A DNA stretch of 64,000 nt from Candidatus Saccharimonadota bacterium (GTDB lineage Bacteria > Patescibacteriota > Saccharimonadia > Saccharimonadales > Saccharimonadaceae). The DNA lies in assembly GCA_017510925.1 (NCBI GenBank), contig JAFWLT010000004.1, positions 1 to 64,000 on the forward strand, given 5' to 3'. The notes below the pieces were generated by a model. It was not told the DNA's origin. It made no database searches and saw nothing but the letters and a program-made list of their open reading frames with translations. Shown here one piece after another: positions 7,689-16,102 of this stretch; positions within the stretch are counted from its first letter, which is position 1, and every line of letters begins with the position of its first letter. The position numbers and the translations under genes are program-made.

Positions 7689-8408
7689 TTATATAAACAA
7701 CAGAGATAATCTAAGTACTACCCAGATTGCAAATCTAATAAAAATTACAACAGTCACTACTACTGTAATTATGATCAGCCACCCCAAAAAAGATGGTGTC
7801 CAAATTGGCGAAGCATAGTTATGGCGAAAAAGTTCTGTAGAAGGAAGCGCTGCAATAATCGTATCTTGAATATTAGCTGCTGATGGATATTTATTGATCT
7901 CTGTCACCATACAATTAATAAAATTGGCGTTATCCCAAGTCCAACCATTTTGAATAGCAAGTGCCTTACAAGTATTACCAGCTAGCCCGTAAATATTCCC
8001 GTTTGGATTACTGTCACCAGTCATCTTTGCCTCAGCATCTTTCAAAGCCGTTTCGGCAGCTCTAAGATACTGGTGTTCAAGATAAAACGGTCCTGTACCA
8101 AACGAAACCACCTGTTCCCCATTTTCTTCCACTACATTTACTACCGTATTAGAAAATACAAATTCTTTTAATTTTGCTAAGCCAGAGGCTATCGCTGCAT
8201 CATCATTTGCTTCATCAGCAGCTAGCACTGCATCTCTAAGCTCAGACATTTTTACGTGGTTTAACCTAAGAATTGTTGCATCTGCAAAAAACAAAATTAC
8301 TAAAAGAATCAAAAGCATCCAGGTTTTAATTCTACCTTTTTTAAACCTAGAAAAAGTCTGTTTAACTTCCCCGTGCAATTTTTTCAGTTTACCACCCACA
8401 TTATCCAT
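7689..8408 (-). CDS. Membrane protein with two transmembrane helices and an extracytoplasmic domain
   Basis: A 239-residue protein: a basic cytoplasmic N-terminus, a transmembrane helix (about 28-48), an extracytoplasmic domain of about 150 residues with two cysteines (NTCKAL and INCMVT) that could form a disulfide, and a C-terminal transmembrane helix (about 207-235). No family recognised. TGGTATAAT (8415-8420) ends 6 nt before the ATG, so the transcript is probably leaderless. It lies 24 nt downstream of the FtsB-like gene on the same strand and may act with it in envelope or division functions; that link rests only on adjacency. Confidence 0.72.
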   Translation of the reverse strand: MDNVGGKLKKLHGEVKQTFSRFKKGRIKTWMLLILLVILFFADATILRLNHVKMSELRDAVLAADEANDDAAIASGLAKLKEFVFSNTVVNVVEENGEQVVSFGTGPFYLEHQYLRAAETALKDAEAKMTGDSNPNGNIYGLAGNTCKALAIQNGWTWDNANFINCMVTEINKYPSAANIQDTIIAALPSTELFRHNYASPIWTPSFLGWLIIITVVVTVVIFIRFAIWVVLRLSLLFI

Positions 8409-8432
8409 ATCTATATTATACCACCAAAGAGT

Positions 8433-8861
8433 TTATGGCCACAAATACATCATCCATTGTTCAAAATTAGAATATTCTTTTTTCTCTTCCGAAGCACTGG
8501 CCACCTCGTTATTATGCTTGGTTTTAGCTCTTTCCGAATTTTCTGGCATATAAACCATATTCTCGCCCTCTAATTGTTTCCCAGCAAATTTCCTAGCAGC
8601 TAACTCTTGATATTCATCAGAGGCTAAATATGCATTCTCAAGTTCCCCAGTTTCAATTTCTATTTTTCTAAGCTCTAAGGTTTTTTCTGCCGAATTAAGT
8701 CTTTCCGAAAGTTCCCAGTTTCTGCTCATAGCTTCAATCGAACGATATGTCCAGTTTAGACATAAAACAATTGCAAGAACAAGAATTATATTAGGAGCTG
8801 TAAAAAAATCGTGGCGTAACCGATATTTAAACCTCCTCAGTCTCGCAGCTAAATTGCTCAT
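8433..8861 (-). CDS. FtsB/DivIC-like septum formation initiator protein
   Basis: A 142-residue single-pass membrane protein. After a strongly basic N-terminus comes a transmembrane helix (about 24-41), then a predicted coiled coil (about 48-80, SERLNSAEKTLELRKIEIET). A segment EYQELAARKFAGKQLEGENM follows; it resembles the post-coil motif of FtsB/DivIC proteins, where a Tyr/Glu-rich helix leads into a (K)xxxGE turn. Such proteins join FtsL and FtsQ in the divisome. The C-terminal tail is acidic and polar. TGATATAAT ends 6 nt before the ATG, so leaderless expression is likely. The family call is moderate because the sequence is short and divergent. Confidence 0.6.
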   Translation of the reverse strand: MSNLAARLRRFKYRLRHDFFTAPNIILVLAIVLCLNWTYRSIEAMSRNWELSERLNSAEKTLELRKIEIETGELENAYLASDEYQELAARKFAGKQLEGENMVYMPENSERAKTKHNNEVASASEEKKEYSNFEQWMMYLWP

Positions 8862-8868
8862 ACTTTAA

Positions 8869-10455
8869 TTATATCACTTTTATCAGTGATTTATTCCAGG
8901 AAGATGGGTAATCCCTGTATCCTAGAAGTACAGCTATCGTCCCGGCAATATTAGCAAGCCCTGGTTCAATTACATCCGAAACTTCATATTCAGTACGATT
9001 CTTGGTATTATCATAAATTATGCACGGCACTTGATTTGTAGTATGGGCAGTCTTTTTGTTGCCATCTACATCTAAGAGCTCTTCTGCATTACCGTGATCT
9101 GCTACAATTACGAGCACACCACCAACTTTATCTACTTCCTCAGCGATTCTAGCAAGCGAAAGGTCAATTGCTTCCATTGCCATAATCGTAGCATCTACGT
9201 CAGCCGAATGCCCAACCATATCCCCACCTGGGAAATTCGCCCGGATAAACTTGAAGTTATTCAAATTCTCAATTACCGTGTCAGCAATTTCGGCACTCTT
9301 CATCCACGGTCTAGTCTCAAATGGTTGAGTATCCGAATCGATCTCAATAAATTCTTCACCCTTGGCTTTTTCATAGCTAGCCCCATCAAAGTAATAAGTA
9401 ATATGTCCGAACTTCACCGTTTCAGAGACAGCTAATTGCGAAACACCTCTAGCTTCCAAGAATTTATTCAAAGTCCCAAGCACTTTGTTTGGTTGTACCA
9501 AACGGTGCTCTGGCACGTGTGTATCAGAATTATATTCAGTCATACCTACAAAATACACATCGTCTGGAGTATAATCACCCCGATCAAAGTATGGAAAATC
9601 ATAATACGTAAAGGCCTGAGCAATTTCTATCGCCCTATCTGCTCTAAAGTCAAAGTAAATTAAAGCATCGCCCTTCTTGATTTGGCCTACCGGCACATCC
9701 ATATCATCCACAATTACAAACGGTTTAAGATACTGGTCTTGTACTTTCGGGTCAATTCTTCTTAGAATTTGCAAAGCTTCTTCTGGTGTTCTAAAGTAAA
9801 ACTCTGCCTCACCCTTCACCATCATATCAAAACCTTTTTTCACCATTTCCCAGTCATTCTCATATCTATCCGACACACACGCCATTCTACCACCACCAGA
9901 TGCAATCCTAATATCTGCATCTCTAAAATCTCTAGCAAAATTTTCAAATCTTTGTACATAGAGTTTGGCAGAATATGGATCCACATCCCTACCATCAAAT
10001 ACTGCGTGTACGCGCATATTACGAACACCCTCGTCATAAGCACGTGTAATCATCTGTTCTAAATGTGCCATATGGCTATGTACACCACCGTCCGAGAATA
10101 TACCTGAGAAATGGAGAGTCCCACCATTTAGCGCTTTAGTTACAGCATTTCGCCAACCTTCAGAGTTAAACACTTCGCCCGAGTCAAATGCTGCATTAAT
10201 TGCTGCAATACCTTGTTTCATAATTTGGCCAGACCCCATCGTAAGGTGACCTACTTCAGAGTTTCCCATCTGCCCTTCGGACAACCCTACGGCTTCGCCA
10301 GAAGCATCTAGAGCAATGTGCATATAATCTTTTGCTGCTTTGCCTAGAAACGGGGTCTTAGCACGGCTTACGGCGTTACCTGGTCCATCTGGGGCGAGCC
10401 CAACACCATCCAAGATTGCGAGCACCACAGGCCCATCATACTGCAGTCTATCCAT
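8869..10455 (-). CDS. gpmI: 2,3-bisphosphoglycerate-independent phosphoglycerate mutase
   Basis: A 528-residue cytoplasmic enzyme interconverting 3- and 2-phosphoglycerate in glycolysis, using two Mn2+ ions. Motifs of the alkaline phosphatase superfamily are intact: AILDGVGLAPDGPGNAV (about 13-30), the phosphorylated serine in QMGNSEVGHLTMGSG (about 62-75), GGVHSHMAH, FDGRDVDP, FDFRADR, ANFPGGDMVGHSAD and VIVADHGNAEE for metal binding. Length is normal for the family. A TATAAT ends 6 nt before the ATG, with no ribosome-binding site, so the mRNA is probably leaderless. It is monocistronic, lying between the FtsB-like gene and the Ig-like surface protein gene. Confidence 0.97.
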   Translation of the reverse strand: MDRLQYDGPVVLAILDGVGLAPDGPGNAVSRAKTPFLGKAAKDYMHIALDASGEAVGLSEGQMGNSEVGHLTMGSGQIMKQGIAAINAAFDSGEVFNSEGWRNAVTKALNGGTLHFSGIFSDGGVHSHMAHLEQMITRAYDEGVRNMRVHAVFDGRDVDPYSAKLYVQRFENFARDFRDADIRIASGGGRMACVSDRYENDWEMVKKGFDMMVKGEAEFYFRTPEEALQILRRIDPKVQDQYLKPFVIVDDMDVPVGQIKKGDALIYFDFRADRAIEIAQAFTYYDFPYFDRGDYTPDDVYFVGMTEYNSDTHVPEHRLVQPNKVLGTLNKFLEARGVSQLAVSETVKFGHITYYFDGASYEKAKGEEFIEIDSDTQPFETRPWMKSAEIADTVIENLNNFKFIRANFPGGDMVGHSADVDATIMAMEAIDLSLARIAEEVDKVGGVLVIVADHGNAEELLDVDGNKKTAHTTNQVPCIIYDNTKNRTEYEVSDVIEPGLANIAGTIAVLLGYRDYPSSWNKSLIKVI

Positions 10456-10475
10456 AAGCCTATTATACTACAAAT

Positions 10476-12266
10476 TTATTTCTTATCAAAGTCGATTTTA
10501 GCATTTGCAGCTTTTCTGTCGCCAATCTTTACAGCGAGCATACCTAGGATAATACCGGAGATTACTAGGATGCCAGTGATATTGATTGGTTCGCTATTGC
10601 CAGCTGCAGTAGCAGTAAATCGCCCAGTGTCTGGTACTATTACTTCTGGTTTTTCTGGTTCATCAGGAGTTACTGGAGTTACTGGTTCTACGATTTCAAA
10701 GGTTACTACTAATTCGCCAATGTAGTTAGGACCATCATAATAGTATCTTACTTTGTATTCTCCTAGATCAGCTGGTCTAAGGGTTTGTACCCAAGCACCA
10801 TTCTCGTATACATACCAGATAGCTGTGAGATCATCTACTGTAATTCCATCCGTGTTATCGCCTACTGTTAAATCACCTTCAAGTACTACTTCGTCACCTG
10901 TATAGGTTATAGTTTGAGAAGCAGGAATACCAGTGATTTCTAGAATGCTTCTGTTGTCGATAATTTCAAAGCTTGTTGCTGCCTCAGAAGAGATATTCAT
11001 ACCATCTTTTGCAGTTACCGTTACGGTAGCAGTACCAGGATTTACGTTATCGCCATAGACTACAGTATATTCATCTGGATCTACAGTGAAGTTACCGATC
11101 TTTACAGTTACTTCTGGTTCTTTCTCAGTTGCGTTGTAATCAGTTACATAATATTCTAGGAAGATATCATCAGCAACCAAAGTATGTGGAGTGATCGTTA
11201 CATCATCAACTACAAAAGTGTTAGTAGGTAGTACGTAAGTTTCAGCTGCTTCAGAAGATAGAGTTACTGTTACAGTTACGGTTTTGTCGGTGCCTACGTT
11301 TGCATCATCAAATACTGCTGTTGCAGTATAATCCACACCTTGCACCAAACCAGCCTCGCTCAAAGTCACAATTCCAACCTCAGAATCCAAAGTACCATCA
11401 TAAACTTTATCTGGTACAGTTGCATCAGTGATTGAAATTGGTACCATACCTACATATAGGTCATAGCTAGCAGATGCACTCATATAGTCATAAGCTGCTG
11501 CTGCTGTAGCTGTGATGGTAGTAGTACCATCACCTACGATATGCACTAGACCAGTTGCAGGGTCTACAGTTGCTACAGATTCGTCAGAAGAAGCATAAGA
11601 AATTGCACCCTCTACAGTAGTTTCGGTCAAAGGATTCGTAAAGTCATCATCGGTAGAATCTTTAAAGATTGCAGTTTCATCATATGCGATTTCTTGAGAT
11701 TTGTTTTTATTGATTTGAGAAACCATATTTTCCCAATCAGTCGTAAAGCTTAATTCATCAGTGCCATCAAGCATAACGTAGTTATTTTCCATTAACACAC
11801 CACAATTCTTAAGTGTATTGAATGGAATATCAGACGACAAAGTAAAGGTTGCTCTTACAATTTCGTCGTCTTCAACTAAATCTATACCTTCATCGCTCTG
11901 GATTGAAAATTCACCAGTAGTTGTATCAACATTTACGGTAGCACCTGCAGACGTAATTTTACTACCAGCTGCAATCGTAAAATCTGGTGAGAAATATTCT
12001 ATACACGAATCAGTGTCACTTTCGTTGTTGTCAGGTATAAATTGTCCGGCGAAAGATTTATATTTACCATCTCCCCCTTCACGAACCTGATAATAACGCT
12101 CTAGGGTTACAGAACCATCTGCGTTATATGTGGCACCAGCCATTTCTATAAGGTGTTCGCTATCAGCGAACGTTCTGGCGAGAAACGTTGTCAACGTAAA
12201 CGCCGAAACCAAAACCAGGCCAGCAGAAACTGTCCTAGCTACATTGTTTTTTAATAAGCGTGTCAT
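10476..12266 (-). CDS. Secreted surface protein with Ig-like and YDG/MBG-type domains and a C-terminal anchor
   Basis: A 596-residue, acidic, Thr- and Val-rich protein. Signal peptide at about 11-34 (LVLVSAFTLTTFLARTFA). A beta-rich N-terminal domain (about 40-180) follows. Next is a bacterial Ig-like (Big_2) domain with YASSDESVATVDPATGLV (about 222-240). Then come YDG/MBG-type repeats with VPDKVYDGTL (about 282) and ITPHTLVADDI (about 355). The C-terminal region has a Pro/Glu linker, a VPDTGRFT motif, a transmembrane helix (about 563-580) and a basic tail; VPDTG resembles a sortase-like sorting signal, though the spacing to the helix is longer than usual. Likely an adhesin. Its promoter and leader are described separately. 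Confidence 0.78.
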   Translation of the reverse strand: MTRLLKNNVARTVSAGLVLVSAFTLTTFLARTFADSEHLIEMAGATYNADGSVTLERYYQVREGGDGKYKSFAGQFIPDNNESDTDSCIEYFSPDFTIAAGSKITSAGATVNVDTTTGEFSIQSDEGIDLVEDDEIVRATFTLSSDIPFNTLKNCGVLMENNYVMLDGTDELSFTTDWENMVSQINKNKSQEIAYDETAIFKDSTDDDFTNPLTETTVEGAISYASSDESVATVDPATGLVHIVGDGTTTITATAAAAYDYMSASASYDLYVGMVPISITDATVPDKVYDGTLDSEVGIVTLSEAGLVQGVDYTATAVFDDANVGTDKTVTVTVTLSSEAAETYVLPTNTFVVDDVTITPHTLVADDIFLEYYVTDYNATEKEPEVTVKIGNFTVDPDEYTVVYGDNVNPGTATVTVTAKDGMNISSEAATSFEIIDNRSILEITGIPASQTITYTGDEVVLEGDLTVGDNTDGITVDDLTAIWYVYENGAWVQTLRPADLGEYKVRYYYDGPNYIGELVVTFEIVEPVTPVTPDEPEKPEVIVPDTGRFTATAAGNSEPINITGILVISGIILGMLAVKIGDRKAANAKIDFDKK

Positions 12267-12318
12267 ATGAGACTCCTTTTTTTGTTTTTTTGTTTTTGTG
12301 TATGACTAATACAGTCTC

Positions 12319-12348
12319 ATCATAACACGCTTATGTTATTTTTGTCAA
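12319..12348 (-). promoter_or_regulatory. Promoter of the Ig-like surface protein, with inverted repeat in leader region
   Basis: TTGACA (12343-12348), 18-bp spacer, TATGAT (12319-12324) on the minus strand. A 45-nt A-rich leader with AAAGGAGT precedes the ATG. The 8-nt sequence ATGAGACT at 12313-12320, next to the -10 box, recurs in inverted form at 12267-12274 over the ribosome-binding site; the arms could mark an operator or affect translation. Confidence 0.65.
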
Positions 12349-12354
12349 GTCTTT

Positions 12355-13449
12355 TTATGGTTTTGGTACTTGCTGGGTAATACAGTGAATATTACCACCA
12401 CCAAGCAGAATTTCACGCGCATAAATTGGCTCAATCGTTCTGTCTGGGAATAGTTCTTGCAATGTTTTTACTGCATCTACATCGTGTGGATCGTTAAACA
12501 CCGGTAAAATAATTGCACCGTTACAGTTGTAATAATTAATATATGATGCCGGAAGTCTATCGCCTTCATTTCTAGGGAAAGTTCCTTCCACTACATCAAC
12601 GCCCTCAGACTCTTCTCTAGAAATCGTAATTGGATTTGGTACGTGAATTTTTACAATTTCTAACTTTCTACCTTTTGCATCCGTTACAGATTCCAAATAT
12701 TCCAAATCCTTTACTGAGCGTTCGTGTTGTGGATCCTCTTCGTTGTCTTCCCAAGCTAACACCACTTTGCCAGGAGCTACAAATTGACAAATATTGTCTA
12801 CGTGACCGTTAGTATCTTCGTCCTTATATACACCATAAGGAATCCAAAGTACTTTCTCAGCGCCAGTGTATTCAATTAGTTTGGCTTCAATTTCTTCCTT
12901 GCCCATATCCGGATTTCTGCCCTCAGAAAGCAATGTTTCTTCCGTTACAAGCAAAGTACCTTCGCCATCGCTATGAATAGAACCACCTTCAAGGACAAAG
13001 TCGTCCGTGCGATATCTATCCACATCTTCAATATTGGCCATCTTGGCAGCAATCATATCATCAAGATCCCACGGGAAATAAATTCCATCTACGAGACCAC
13101 CATAGCCATTGAAGGCCCAGTCTACGGCGCGCATTTCGCCCTTGCCGTTTACTACCATCGTAGCACCAGTATCTCTAATCCACGAGTCGTTGTTAGAAAT
13201 TTCTACCACCGACACGTTTTTCATATTCATACCAAGCACGTGTGAATATTGTGATTGATTTACACCAAGAATTACTGGCTCATATTTTGCAATAGTTTCT
13301 ACTACTTGTTTAAATGCAGCCTGTGCTGGCTTTGCACCACCACGCCAGTTATCTGGCCTTTCCGGCCATAAAAGATAAGTGCACTCGTGTTCCGAGAGCT
13401 CACTCGGCATATAGAACCCATCTTTCTTTGGAGTTGAATTTAACTTCAT
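12355..13449 (-). CDS. aguA: Agmatine deiminase
   Basis: A 364-residue cytoplasmic enzyme of the guanidino-group-modifying (PAD-like) fold that hydrolyses agmatine to N-carbamoylputrescine and ammonia. Diagnostic motifs are present: TYLLWPERPDNWR (about 24-37), NDSWIRDTGATMVVNGKG (about 87-104), VLEGGSIHSDGEGT (about 150), the catalytic histidine in TNGHVDNICQF (about 213) and the nucleophile cysteine in LLGGGNIHCITQQVPKP at the C-terminus. Arginine deiminase (ArcA) has a different architecture, so this is the agmatine rather than the arginine pathway. AAAGGAT lies at a suitable distance from the ATG. It is the last gene of the agmatine module, separated from the antiporter gene by a strongly structured 95-nt element. 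Confidence 0.95.
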   Translation of the reverse strand: MKLNSTPKKDGFYMPSELSEHECTYLLWPERPDNWRGGAKPAQAAFKQVVETIAKYEPVILGVNQSQYSHVLGMNMKNVSVVEISNNDSWIRDTGATMVVNGKGEMRAVDWAFNGYGGLVDGIYFPWDLDDMIAAKMANIEDVDRYRTDDFVLEGGSIHSDGEGTLLVTEETLLSEGRNPDMGKEEIEAKLIEYTGAEKVLWIPYGVYKDEDTNGHVDNICQFVAPGKVVLAWEDNEEDPQHERSVKDLEYLESVTDAKGRKLEIVKIHVPNPITISREESEGVDVVEGTFPRNEGDRLPASYINYYNCNGAIILPVFNDPHDVDAVKTLQELFPDRTIEPIYAREILLGGGNIHCITQQVPKP

Positions 13450-13465
13450 AAAATCCTTTCAAAAT

Positions 13466-13560
13466 GGGTAAGAGTTTCTAAACGTGGTCTACGGACCTTG
13501 AAGACTCGGCCTGAGCGGCCCGGAGCGTGTCCGAAGGACACGCTTTAGAAACTCTTACCC
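13466..13560 (-). ncRNA. Cloverleaf-like structured RNA element in the agmatine operon
   Basis: A perfect 17-bp closing stem (GGGTAAGAGTTTCTAAA at 13466-13482 pairing with 13544-13560) encloses three internal hairpins. These are GGTC-TACG-GACC (13486-13497), GGCC-N5-GGCC (13508-13520) and GCGTGTCC-GAA-GGACACGC (13525-13543). The last abuts the closing stem and could stack on it. The element lies between the antiporter and agmatine deiminase genes. It lacks a T-run typical of a terminator. Possible roles: mRNA stability or processing element, ligand-sensing RNA, or a mobile palindrome. Confidence 0.6.
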
Positions 13561-13566
13561 TTGTTG

Positions 13567-15048
13567 TTATTTTTTCTTGCTTTTTGCAGTTATTTTCTTT
13601 TTATGATCTTTTCTAACCATATTAAGTACCATAATTTCACCAACTACGATACATACAACAGTAGATATAATTAGTACATTATTTTCTTCCCAAGTTAGAG
13701 CTAGATCGTCTGGATAAAGTACCAAGGTGAAGAAGAGTGATACAAAGAGTAGTAGAAGTGGCACAAGCCCCATCAACCATCTTAGCACCGGACCAACTTT
13801 TACCCAGTAACCATTTTTAACTTGTGGACCTTTTTTGTGGAGTTTAATAAACGCCGCAAACATTGGAATGTACGAAAAGAGTAGACATACTAAGGAGAGC
13901 GAGAAGAATGCCCAGAACATATTTGAGAAGTTCGTGAGTAATTCTTCGTCCACACCCATTTCTGGCAACACATAAGTGATAAAGATACCAGCTACCGACA
14001 AAATTGCCGAGATGATACCAGTCCAGATACTTACTACGTAAGGTGCGCCATCTTTGTTTCTTTTTGCCCAAGACTTTGGAAATGCGCCATCTTCTGCAGC
14101 ATATGCAGTCACAGAATAGACACCAAAGGTCCAGGAAGAAATGTTGGAAATAAGTGTTAATATAAACAACCCACCTACTACAATTGTAATAGCTTGGATT
14201 GCAGCTTCGGAGATTCCGGCATTAGCCATCAATACATTATAAGAATCTAGGAAGCCAGTGTTTGTTTCAATTTCTGAAAATGGGGTACCTACACCCATAC
14301 CAAATGATGGGAAAATGTAGAAGATTGCAATCAAGATACCACCGAGTACGATTGCTTTTGGAATTTGTTTCTTTGGCTTATCCATATCATCATAGAATGT
14401 GCCAACCACTTCAAAGCCGAGCATATTAAAGATAATAAGTGCTACAAATGATAGACCAGCCCAGTCTATACCACCATCAGCAGACGCTAGTGGTACAAAA
14501 TCTTGCCAACCTTCGATTGGGTTTGCTGTACCTTTTGTAAAGAGTACATAAAGGCCGAGAAAACCAATTGCGCCAAGTAGAATCATCTTGATGACTGCAC
14601 CGATATTTGATACCCAGTCAGACTGAGAAATACGGAGCATACCAAGGATCGTTACGAGTGCAATATAGAAAAGTTGGATAGAAAGTACCATCCACATTTC
14701 CATCTCGATCCCAAACATTTGCATAATCATCGTGGTGATGAGATCTGCAAGAGAGGCGATCCATAGTGGGAAGTTTACCCAATAAAACCAAGCGACTCTA
14801 GCGGCCCATTTTTTGCCGAAAGCCTTCTTGATCCAGGTATACATACCACCCTCGGACGGATATTGCGTACCAAGCTCTGCCGAGATAAGAGCATACGGTA
14901 CGAAGAAACCGATGAGCATAATGGCCCACCAGAGATACATTTGATTCCCGATGGCTGCTGTAGGTGCTACGGCATCGCCCACGAGAATAATACAGACTGT
15001 TGCAAATACAGCAGAAAGCAGCCTGAATTTATATTTCTTCTTTGGCAT
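13567..15048 (-). CDS. APC-family amino acid/polyamine antiporter, likely agmatine:putrescine exchanger
   Basis: A 493-residue inner-membrane protein with about 12 hydrophobic helices and the APC superfamily pattern. The N-terminal segment AELGTQYPSEGGMYTWIKKAFG (about 57-78) matches the TM2 region, and FEVVGTFYDDMDKPKKQIPKA (about 213-233) matches the TM6-loop region of amino acid antiporters. A lysine-rich tail closes it. Its ATG overlaps the stop of the carbamoyltransferase gene (TAATG) with GGAGG before it, so the two are translationally coupled. Gene context (agmatine deiminase, putrescine carbamoyltransferase, carbamate kinase) points to agmatine uptake in exchange for putrescine, as for AguD; the substrate is inferred, not shown by the sequence. 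Confidence 0.85.
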   Translation of the reverse strand: MPKKKYKFRLLSAVFATVCIILVGDAVAPTAAIGNQMYLWWAIMLIGFFVPYALISAELGTQYPSEGGMYTWIKKAFGKKWAARVAWFYWVNFPLWIASLADLITTMIMQMFGIEMEMWMVLSIQLFYIALVTILGMLRISQSDWVSNIGAVIKMILLGAIGFLGLYVLFTKGTANPIEGWQDFVPLASADGGIDWAGLSFVALIIFNMLGFEVVGTFYDDMDKPKKQIPKAIVLGGILIAIFYIFPSFGMGVGTPFSEIETNTGFLDSYNVLMANAGISEAAIQAITIVVGGLFILTLISNISSWTFGVYSVTAYAAEDGAFPKSWAKRNKDGAPYVVSIWTGIISAILSVAGIFITYVLPEMGVDEELLTNFSNMFWAFFSLSLVCLLFSYIPMFAAFIKLHKKGPQVKNGYWVKVGPVLRWLMGLVPLLLLFVSLFFTLVLYPDDLALTWEENNVLIISTVVCIVVGEIMVLNMVRKDHKKKITAKSKKK

Positions 15049-16064
15049 TATTTGCCCTCCTTTTGTTGTTTAATGTAGTCTAACGTAGCTTGTGCTACTC
15101 CACCGAAGTACAGCACCAAACCTCTTTGGGCTGTCAGACGGTTTTCTGCTTCATCCCATGCTACCGAATTCGGGCCGTCCAAAACCGAATCCGTGACTTC
15201 TTCATTTCTATTTGCTGGTAAACAATGCATAAATTTGCAGTTTGGATTTCCGGTCGCTCGCATCAAATCATCATTCACTTGATACTTAGGATAAAAATCT
15301 TTCATATACACTTCTTTTGGTGTTTCTTTGTCATAAAGACCATACCAAACATCTGTATAAATAAAATCAGCACCAGAAAGGCAAGCAGGATCTTCACTCC
15401 ATTCACAGGTGCCACCATATTTTTCGTTATTTTTTCTGCCAATTTCTAGCCATTCGTCTGTAATTCTGTGATCTTTTGGGCCATAGTGTACAAAGTTCAT
15501 ACCCATTTTGGTGGTCATATCACAAAGTGTGTTACAAACTTGTGTCGCATCGCCTACAAAGATTACTTTGATATCTTTGGCTTCTTTCCCTTCTGGCCAA
15601 TGATCAAAAATCGTAATCATATCACCAATCCCTTGAGTTGGATGTACTCTCTCACTCATACCATTTAGCACTGGGACTTTTGCATATTTACCAAGAGCTA
15701 CAATAGAATCGTGTCTATCTACTCTAGACATAATCATATCGCACATTCTACCAAGCACTACAGCCGTATCTTCAATTGTTTCGTGTGCGCCAAGTTGGAT
15801 TGCACCCGGGGCAAGATTAAGAGCGTGCCCACCAAGTTGTTCCATTGCAACTTCAAACGAAACTCTAGTCCTCGTGGATTTTTGTTCAAAAAGCATCGCG
15901 AGATTTTTATGAAATAGTGAGTTAAGATACCCACCACTTTTAATAAATTCTCTAACTGTTCTAGCAGTTGTAATAATATCTAATATTTCTGATTGATCAA
16001 AATCTGCCGTGTCAAGAAAATCTTTACGCGACGGCGCTTTATGCGTTAGTGTATACCCATCCAT
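15048..16064 (-). CDS. Putrescine carbamoyltransferase
   Basis: A 338-residue enzyme of the aspartate/ornithine carbamoyltransferase family, converting N-carbamoylputrescine plus phosphate to putrescine plus carbamoyl phosphate. The carbamoyl-phosphate loop QKSTRTRVSFE (about 61-71), HETIEDTA, NGMSERVHPTQG and KFMHCLPA are present. The ornithine-specific SMG loop is missing; instead DVWYGLYDKE and FYPKYQVN match the putrescine enzyme of enterococci as I remember it. The start at 16064 is chosen because TGTTATAAT (16071-16076) ends 6 nt before this ATG; an in-frame TTG 24 nt upstream is unlikely. It thus has its own promoter within the cluster. Annotated elsewhere as ptcA or aguB. Confidence 0.93.
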   Translation of the reverse strand: MDGYTLTHKAPSRKDFLDTADFDQSEILDIITTARTVREFIKSGGYLNSLFHKNLAMLFEQKSTRTRVSFEVAMEQLGGHALNLAPGAIQLGAHETIEDTAVVLGRMCDMIMSRVDRHDSIVALGKYAKVPVLNGMSERVHPTQGIGDMITIFDHWPEGKEAKDIKVIFVGDATQVCNTLCDMTTKMGMNFVHYGPKDHRITDEWLEIGRKNNEKYGGTCEWSEDPACLSGADFIYTDVWYGLYDKETPKEVYMKDFYPKYQVNDDLMRATGNPNCKFMHCLPANRNEEVTDSVLDGPNSVAWDEAENRLTAQRGLVLYFGGVAQATLDYIKQQKEGK

Positions 16065-16102
16065 ATCCCCATTATAACATAAGCGCAATAAAAAATGTAA
16101 AA

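Noticed and set aside
12355-16064. Arginine deiminase pathway (arcA/arcB) reading of the operon
   Set aside because: The deiminase has agmatine-type motifs and the carbamoyltransferase lacks the ornithine SMG loop but has the putrescine-type DVWYGLY, so the agmatine route fits better.
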